The notes under the pieces: generated by a model
What the model was told of the DNA's origin: nothing
Seen by the model: the letters and a program-made list of their open reading frames with translations, nothing else
Database searches by the model: none
In this document: piece after piece, positions 7,056-11,042 of the stretch
How positions within the stretch are numbered: position 1 is the first letter of the stretch
Layout: every line of letters starts with the position of its first letter
DNA from: Bacteroidales bacterium
GTDB taxonomy: Bacteria; Bacteroidota; Bacteroidia; Bacteroidales; VadinHA17
Assembly: GCA_030692905.1 (NCBI GenBank)
Contig: JAUYBT010000187.1
Location: 1-11,042 of the forward strand
DNA: 11,042 nt
Direction: 5' to 3'
Translations under genes and position numbers: made by a program

Positions 7056-8000
7056 ATGCAAAAGATTGGAATAATCATATTGCTCACAGCAGCAATAATA
7101 ATGCAGGGATTCAGCCAGGAATCATCCGCGAAAAGCCAGGATGGCAAAAAACATGGAACCGCAGTTAACGCAGATGAAAACACTAAAGTTTCTATAGGAA
7201 AAAACCTCTTAAATATTGAGGAAGGTGATTCATCACTAAATGTAAGGGTTGGAAACCGGGGCCTTAATATCCTCGAATCACTTGAAGGACCAAAATTCAA
7301 TTTTAAAAGATACTCTGAGAATGATGAATGGAATCAGGATGATACGGAGGACGACCGTGCCAGAAGAAGAAACAGGTTCAAAGGACATTGGTCCGGAGTA
7401 GAGTTCGGGTTCAATAATTTTTTAACATCCGACAGGAGTCTTGTTTTGCCTGCCGATATTGAATACATGACACTTCATTCAGGTAAATCATCAAATTTCA
7501 ATATCAACTTTTCGCAATTAAGTCTTGGATTGACAAGACATATCGGCTTTGTTACAGGATTTGGACTTAACATGAATAACTATAAGTTTGATGGGAATAA
7601 CAATATCCTTAAGGGAACTAACGGAATTATTGAGGAGCTCAATCCGGGAGCTTCACTCAAAAAATCAAAACTTGCCACAGTATATCTTAATCTCCCCTTT
7701 ATGCTTGAGATACAGATCCCTGTCGATAATAACCACCTGAATATCGCAGCAGGACCAATCGGGGCAGTGAAAATAGGTTCGCACACCAAAATGGTATATC
7801 AGGATGGACAGAAGGTAAAAGCAAACGGAGATTTCAGTTTGAATATGCTTAGGTATGGCGCAACAGCCCGTATTGGTTATGAAAATTTCCAGCTTTATGG
7901 AACTTATTATATGACTCCATTATTCCGGACAGGAAAAGGACCGGAAGGCAATGACCTGTATCCTTTTGAAATAGGTGTCGCATTTACATTTAACGATTAA
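7056..8000 (+). CDS. Outer membrane beta-barrel protein
   Basis: A 314-residue exported protein. The signal peptide is MQKIG, a hydrophobic core (about 4-17) and probable cleavage near GFSQ/E (21). Residues 22-108 form a hydrophilic periplasmic segment with two similar short strands, VSIGKNLLNIEEG (45-57) and VRVGNRGLNILES (63-75), then an acidic-to-basic run EDDRARRRNRFKGHW (98-112). From about 110 to the end come alternating polar/hydrophobic strands with aromatic girdles (WSGVEFGFNNFL, NINFSQLSLGLTRHIGFVTGFGLNM, QLYGTYYMTPLF), ending PFEIGVAFTFND, as in the porin-like OMP_b-brl families of Bacteroidota. It lies 52 bp after the anti-sigma gene and before a terminator, so it is probably the last gene of the sigma operon. 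It may be a target, sensor partner or reporter of envelope state. The specific role is unknown. Confidence 0.82.
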   Translation: MQKIGIIILLTAAIIMQGFSQESSAKSQDGKKHGTAVNADENTKVSIGKNLLNIEEGDSSLNVRVGNRGLNILESLEGPKFNFKRYSENDEWNQDDTEDDRARRRNRFKGHWSGVEFGFNNFLTSDRSLVLPADIEYMTLHSGKSSNFNINFSQLSLGLTRHIGFVTGFGLNMNNYKFDGNNNILKGTNGIIEELNPGASLKKSKLATVYLNLPFMLEIQIPVDNNHLNIAAGPIGAVKIGSHTKMVYQDGQKVKANGDFSLNMLRYGATARIGYENFQLYGTYYMTPLFRTGKGPEGNDLYPFEIGVAFTFND

Positions 8001-8027
8001 TTTTTATATCATTCCTGATAAATCCTG

Positions 8028-8074
8028 TAGGGACATTCGATTCGAATGTCCCTATTTATTTATTCTTGTTTCTT
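8028..8074 (+). terminator. Intrinsic (Rho-independent) terminator after the sigma/anti-sigma/OMP operon
   Basis: A perfect 13-bp inverted repeat, TAGGGACATTCGA (8028-8040) and TCGAATGTCCCTA (8042-8054), around a single central T. In RNA the inner pairs would open to give a short loop. A T-rich tract, TTTATTTATTCTTGTTTCTT, follows directly on the plus strand (8055-8074). It begins 28 bp after the OMP stop codon. There is no equally good T-tract on the minus strand, so it should act mainly on plus-strand transcripts. Confidence 0.85.
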
Positions 8075-8096
8075 GTGTGGCGGTACCGTATATTTG
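8066..8096 (+). promoter_or_regulatory. Bacteroidota-type sigma-A promoter for the ThiF-like gene
   Basis: TATATTTG at 8089-8096 is a perfect match to the Bacteroidota -7 consensus TAnnTTTG. A TTG at 8066-8068 (preceded by C, so 3 of 4 of the -33 TTTG) lies 20 bp upstream, a normal spacing. Transcription would start near 8103, leaving a leader of about 16 nt before the ATG at 8120. The -33 element sits within the T-tract of the preceding terminator. Confidence 0.65.
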
Positions 8097-8119
8097 TATT
8101 AAACAGACAGATATTATAA

Positions 8120-8896
8120 ATGAAAGACGATATATTATCTCCCCGAGAGATAAGACGATACAATAAGCAGATCATGATCCCGGAAATCGGGATCAAAGGC
8201 CAGGAAAAACTGAAACAGGCAAAAGTCCTTGTGGTTGGCGCCGGAGGACTTGGATGTCCTGTTCTTCAATATCTGACCGCTGCAGGCATCGGGAAGATAT
8301 CCATCGCTGAATTTGACATGGTTGATGAGACAAATCTTCAGAGACAAGTATTGTATGGATCAGATGATGTGGGAAAACTCAAATCAATAATAGCAAAAAA
8401 CCGCCTTGAACATTTTAATTCACTTGTAGAATTCGAAATATTCAATCTCAGGATTGATGCTTCAAATTCCATGAACATTTTGAAAAATTTCGATGTAATT
8501 GTTGATGCAACAGATAATCTTGAAACAAGATACATAATTAACGATTCATGCGTTATCCTCGACAAACCAATGGTTCATGGTTCCATATATAAATACGAAG
8601 GTGTGATCTCTGTTTTCAATTATAAAGGAGGACCAACTTACAGATGTTATAATCCTTCCGAAAAAGATAAAAAATTTAAAAACCCTCTGCCAGTCCAGGT
8701 TGGATTACTTGGTGCTCTTCCGGGGATTACCGGAACTTATATGGCTAATGAAGTGATTAAAATAATAACTGAAACAGGAGAGATTCTCAGTGGCAAAGTC
8801 CTGTTAATTAATGTTTTCAGTAATACCTTCAATACATTTTCTGTAAATAATGTTCCTGAAAATCATAATATCAAAGACTTAAAAGGTTCATTGTAG
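8120..8896 (+). CDS. ThiF/MoeB/HesA-family E1-like adenylyltransferase
   Basis: A 258-residue cytoplasmic enzyme of the family that adenylates the C-terminal glycine of ubiquitin-like sulfur carriers (ThiS, MoaD) in thiamine or molybdopterin synthesis. The nucleotide-binding loop is GAGGLG (40-45). Ribose-binding D66 (EFDMVD), NLQRQ with R75, the GKLK lysines (86/88) and DATDN (129-133) are all present, so ATP use is likely. Differences from E. coli MoeB: the N-terminal Arg finger (RYNRQ) is Lys here (RYNKQ, K16); the zinc CYRC pair is TYRC (only C176 remains); the second CxxC near the C-terminus is missing; and the active-site Cys position before GVLG/GVMA is Pro191 (PLPVQVGLLG). Otherwise length and fold are normal and the frame is intact. 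No thi, moa or carrier gene is adjacent, so I do not choose between ThiF, MoeB and HesA. It has its own promoter and precedes the AsmA-like gene by 83 bp. Confidence 0.88.
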   Translation: MKDDILSPREIRRYNKQIMIPEIGIKGQEKLKQAKVLVVGAGGLGCPVLQYLTAAGIGKISIAEFDMVDETNLQRQVLYGSDDVGKLKSIIAKNRLEHFNSLVEFEIFNLRIDASNSMNILKNFDVIVDATDNLETRYIINDSCVILDKPMVHGSIYKYEGVISVFNYKGGPTYRCYNPSEKDKKFKNPLPVQVGLLGALPGITGTYMANEVIKIITETGEILSGKVLLINVFSNTFNTFSVNNVPENHNIKDLKGSL

Positions 8897-8927
8897 TTTC
8901 TTGAAGTTATAATTTATTCAAATGAAT

Positions 8928-8935
8928 TAACTTTG
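8928..8935 (+). promoter_or_regulatory. Probable -7 element for the AsmA-like gene
   Basis: TAACTTTG followed by C (8928-8936) matches the Bacteroidota -7 consensus TAnnTTTG exactly. The best upstream TTG (8901-8903) is 24 bp away, longer than the usual spacing of about 19-21, so the -33 element is weak. Transcription would start near 8942, leaving a leader of about 38 nt. No terminator hairpin is visible after the ThiF-like stop at 8896, so read-through from that gene is also possible. Confidence 0.5.
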
Positions 8936-8979
8936 CTCCACGGTTCTTCAAACGGTTGACATACTTTTCTTTTTAATAC

Positions 8980-11042
8980 ATGAAACTTATTTTGAAAATA
9001 CTGAAACTGTTTGCAATACTGATTATCACAGTTTCAATTATCCTTTTCTCAGCCTCATTCCTTCTGCAGGATAAGGTTGCAGATATTATCCTTAAATCGC
9101 TAAATAAAAATCTTTCAACAAAATTGGATGTCGGATCTTTCAAACTTTCGTTTCTAAGAAAATTTCCTAACGCTTCTCTGGAGTTGAAAGATGTTCTTGT
9201 TCATTCTTCTTCCAATTTTAGTTCTGACGCATTCACGGGAATTAATACAGACACTCTTCTGGCAGCACGGTTTGTGTCAGTCAAGTTCAAAATAACAGAT
9301 ATCCTGAAAGGCATTTACAACATTGAAAGTGTAGGCGTAAGAGCCGGTAAAATGAACTTCTTTACTGATACAGCGGGCCTTGTTAATTATGACATATCGG
9401 TAAAAAACGAAAGCTCCGGTGGTGATGATTTCACTATTGATCTTGAAAGAATTAACCTGACTGATATTAAAACTTACTATAACAATCGAGCAACAAAACT
9501 GATTATTAACGGGTTAATTAAAGAAGGCCAGCTTAAAAGCAGAATATTAGGCGATGATGTCGATTTTGCTGCAGTGGCTGAAATGCAAATTGAAAGTTTT
9601 CAACTGTGCAATACTAAAATCACAAAAACAATAGAAGCCGATCTTGATTTAACCCTTCAAAGATCCAAAATTGGCATTATGTTCAAAAAAGGGACCTTAA
9701 GTATTGAAAATTACGATTTTGGATTAGATGGGTTTGTCTCTTCTGATAATATGCTTGATCTTAATATTACCGGCCATAATATTGATATCTCAAAAATCAG
9801 GAACTACTTACCTGAAAAATATCTCAAAATGGTCTCAGAATATGATCCAACAGGGATACTAGTTGTTAACAGCAAGATCAAAGGCATTTTAAGCCGGACA
9901 TCTAATCCACATATTGAAATAAACTGCATCCTCAACAATGGTCATATTGCATACGGAAAATCAGATTTAACCATTAATGATCTTTCATTTGCCGGATATT
10001 TTTCAAACGGATCAAAAAACCACCCTGAAACCAGTTCTGTTTCAATCAAAGATCTTAAAGCAAAACTTGGGTCGGCAGAATATACCGGCTCATTTACATT
10101 GTACCGATTTGATAATCCCACGGCAGCACTTCTTCTGAAAGGGAAAGTTATCCCGGCAGAGCTGAAGGAGTTTTTCGACCTGCAAAATATTTCAACAGCA
10201 GCGGGTTCTGTAGATCTCGATCTTAAGATGGTAAGCAGTTTAAGCCATAAAGGGAAATATACTTTATCTGATATCATTGATATGAAACCTGAAGCAGATC
10301 TGGTTTTTAACTCTTTCAGCATCGGGCTTAAAAACGATAAAATGCTATTTAACCAGGTAAATGGCAATTTGTCAATTTCAAATTCTATCCAGGCAAGAAA
10401 TTTCCCCGAATGGTTTGCAGGCAGGCCGGTTCAGATGATTGCATCAGCCGATGTTACATTCAGCAGATTAATCCCGGAACTGTTTATTAAAGATTCTCCA
10501 ACATCAGATACATCAACCCTGAATAAATCCGCATTTACACTACCTGAAGATCTCATACTTGATATAAATTTTAAAATTGACAGCCTGAATTTTAAATCAT
10601 TTTCTGCATCTAAAGTTGCGGGCAGCCTAAATTACAAACCAAGGTTGTTAACCTTTAAATCGCTGAATATGCAATCATTAAACGGGATGATCTCCGGTAA
10701 TGGTTTCATTATTCAGAACAGCAATAAATCAGTTATAGCAAGGGGCAGTTTTAATGTCACTAAAATTGATGTAAATAAAGCCTTTACAACATTCCACAAT
10801 TTCGGACAGGACTTTCTGAAAGCTGAAAATATTGCAGGTACTCTCTCCGGTTCACTGTCACTCCTTCTTCCGATGGACTCCATGCTGCATCCCCAGATAA
10901 AATCACTGACAGCTGAAGGCAAATACCTCGTGGTCAACGGAGCTCTCATAAATTTTGATCCGGTAAAACAACTCTCTACATTTATTGAACTTTCAGAACT
11001 GGAAAACATAAGTTTCGAGCAGTTGGAGAATGACTTTTTTAT
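8980..11042 (+). CDS. AsmA-like family protein (partial, C-terminus off the right edge)
   Basis: A large envelope protein, open for 687 codons plus two bases with no stop. The start is ATG 8980, giving a short basic N-terminus and one TM or signal anchor (about residues 7-29) with the rest outside the inner membrane. The start of the soluble part, KLSFLRKFPNASLELKDV (55-72), is typical of AsmA N-terminal domains. After that come long runs of alternating beta-strand sequence without cysteine-rich or catalytic motifs. The last visible part (NFDPVKQLSTF...LSELENISFEQLENDFF) is the conserved AsmA C-terminal region, so perhaps one to two hundred residues are missing. AsmA-like proteins (relatives of TamB, YhdP, Vps13-type bridges) are thought to form hydrophobic grooves that carry lipid between membranes; substrate and partners here are unknown. 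The gene has its own candidate -7 element and follows the ThiF-like gene by 83 bp. Confidence 0.88.
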   Translation, partial: MKLILKILKLFAILIITVSIILFSASFLLQDKVADIILKSLNKNLSTKLDVGSFKLSFLRKFPNASLELKDVLVHSSSNFSSDAFTGINTDTLLAARFVSVKFKITDILKGIYNIESVGVRAGKMNFFTDTAGLVNYDISVKNESSGGDDFTIDLERINLTDIKTYYNNRATKLIINGLIKEGQLKSRILGDDVDFAAVAEMQIESFQLCNTKITKTIEADLDLTLQRSKIGIMFKKGTLSIENYDFGLDGFVSSDNMLDLNITGHNIDISKIRNYLPEKYLKMVSEYDPTGILVVNSKIKGILSRTSNPHIEINCILNNGHIAYGKSDLTINDLSFAGYFSNGSKNHPETSSVSIKDLKAKLGSAEYTGSFTLYRFDNPTAALLLKGKVIPAELKEFFDLQNISTAAGSVDLDLKMVSSLSHKGKYTLSDIIDMKPEADLVFNSFSIGLKNDKMLFNQVNGNLSISNSIQARNFPEWFAGRPVQMIASADVTFSRLIPELFIKDSPTSDTSTLNKSAFTLPEDLILDINFKIDSLNFKSFSASKVAGSLNYKPRLLTFKSLNMQSLNGMISGNGFIIQNSNKSVIARGSFNVTKIDVNKAFTTFHNFGQDFLKAENIAGTLSGSLSLLLPMDSMLHPQIKSLTAEGKYLVVNGALINFDPVKQLSTFIELSELENISFEQLENDFF

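Noticed and set aside
9942..10367. A 141-codon minus-strand frame opposite the AsmA-like gene
   Set aside because: The plus strand carries a continuous AsmA-like frame across the whole region; the minus frame is a shadow.
1..11042. Mobile element, CRISPR array, tRNA or defence island
   Set aside because: No transposase or integrase frame, terminal repeats with target duplication, regular spacer array, or tRNA-like cloverleaf was seen, and the genes are mostly ordinary envelope, regulatory and cofactor functions.

Overview
The window looks like chromosomal DNA of a Bacteroidota bacterium, probably a Bacteroidales or Marinilabiliales relative. Start codons have no clear Shine-Dalgarno sequence and sit behind AT-rich leaders. 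Two intergenic gaps carry the TAnnTTTG -7 element typical of this phylum. The protein families also fit: a LolA-like protein with tandem FtsX permeases, an ECF sigma/anti-sigma/outer-membrane-barrel cluster, and a large AsmA-like protein. I see no tRNA, rRNA, CRISPR array, insertion sequence, integrase or attachment site.

Layout. (1) Positions 1-3288, minus strand: an envelope-export operon read right to left. A LolA-like lipoprotein-sorting protein comes first, then two paralogous FtsX/MacB-type ABC permeases. The second permease runs off the left edge, and the ATPase that such permeases need is not in the window. (2) Positions 3527-5143, plus strand and divergent from the operon: the most unusual gene here. 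It joins four tandem Lys/Glu-rich repeats of about 64-72 residues to a C-terminal GH16 (laminarinase-type) fold. The two catalytic glutamates of that fold are replaced by His and Arg, and no signal peptide is visible. (3) Positions 5144-5405: a non-coding gap with short direct and inverted repeats. (4) Positions 5406-8000, plus strand: an ECF sigma factor, a one-pass membrane protein that is probably its anti-sigma factor, and an outer-membrane beta-barrel protein, closed by a perfect 13-bp inverted repeat that looks like an intrinsic terminator. (5) Positions 8120-8896: a stand-alone ThiF/MoeB/HesA-type E1-like adenylyltransferase behind a good Bacteroidota promoter; it lacks the usual active-site cysteine and three of the four zinc cysteines. 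(6) Positions 8980 to the right edge: a large AsmA-like inner-membrane-anchored protein, cut by the window end close to its C-terminus.

How they work together. Blocks 1, 4 and 6 all concern the cell envelope: lipoprotein or lipid export, extracytoplasmic-stress regulation, and inter-membrane lipid transport or assembly. This is thematic; nothing in the sequence shows that they form one system. The best candidate for something undescribed is the repeat-GH16 pseudoenzyme, whose substrate, location and role cannot be read from the sequence.
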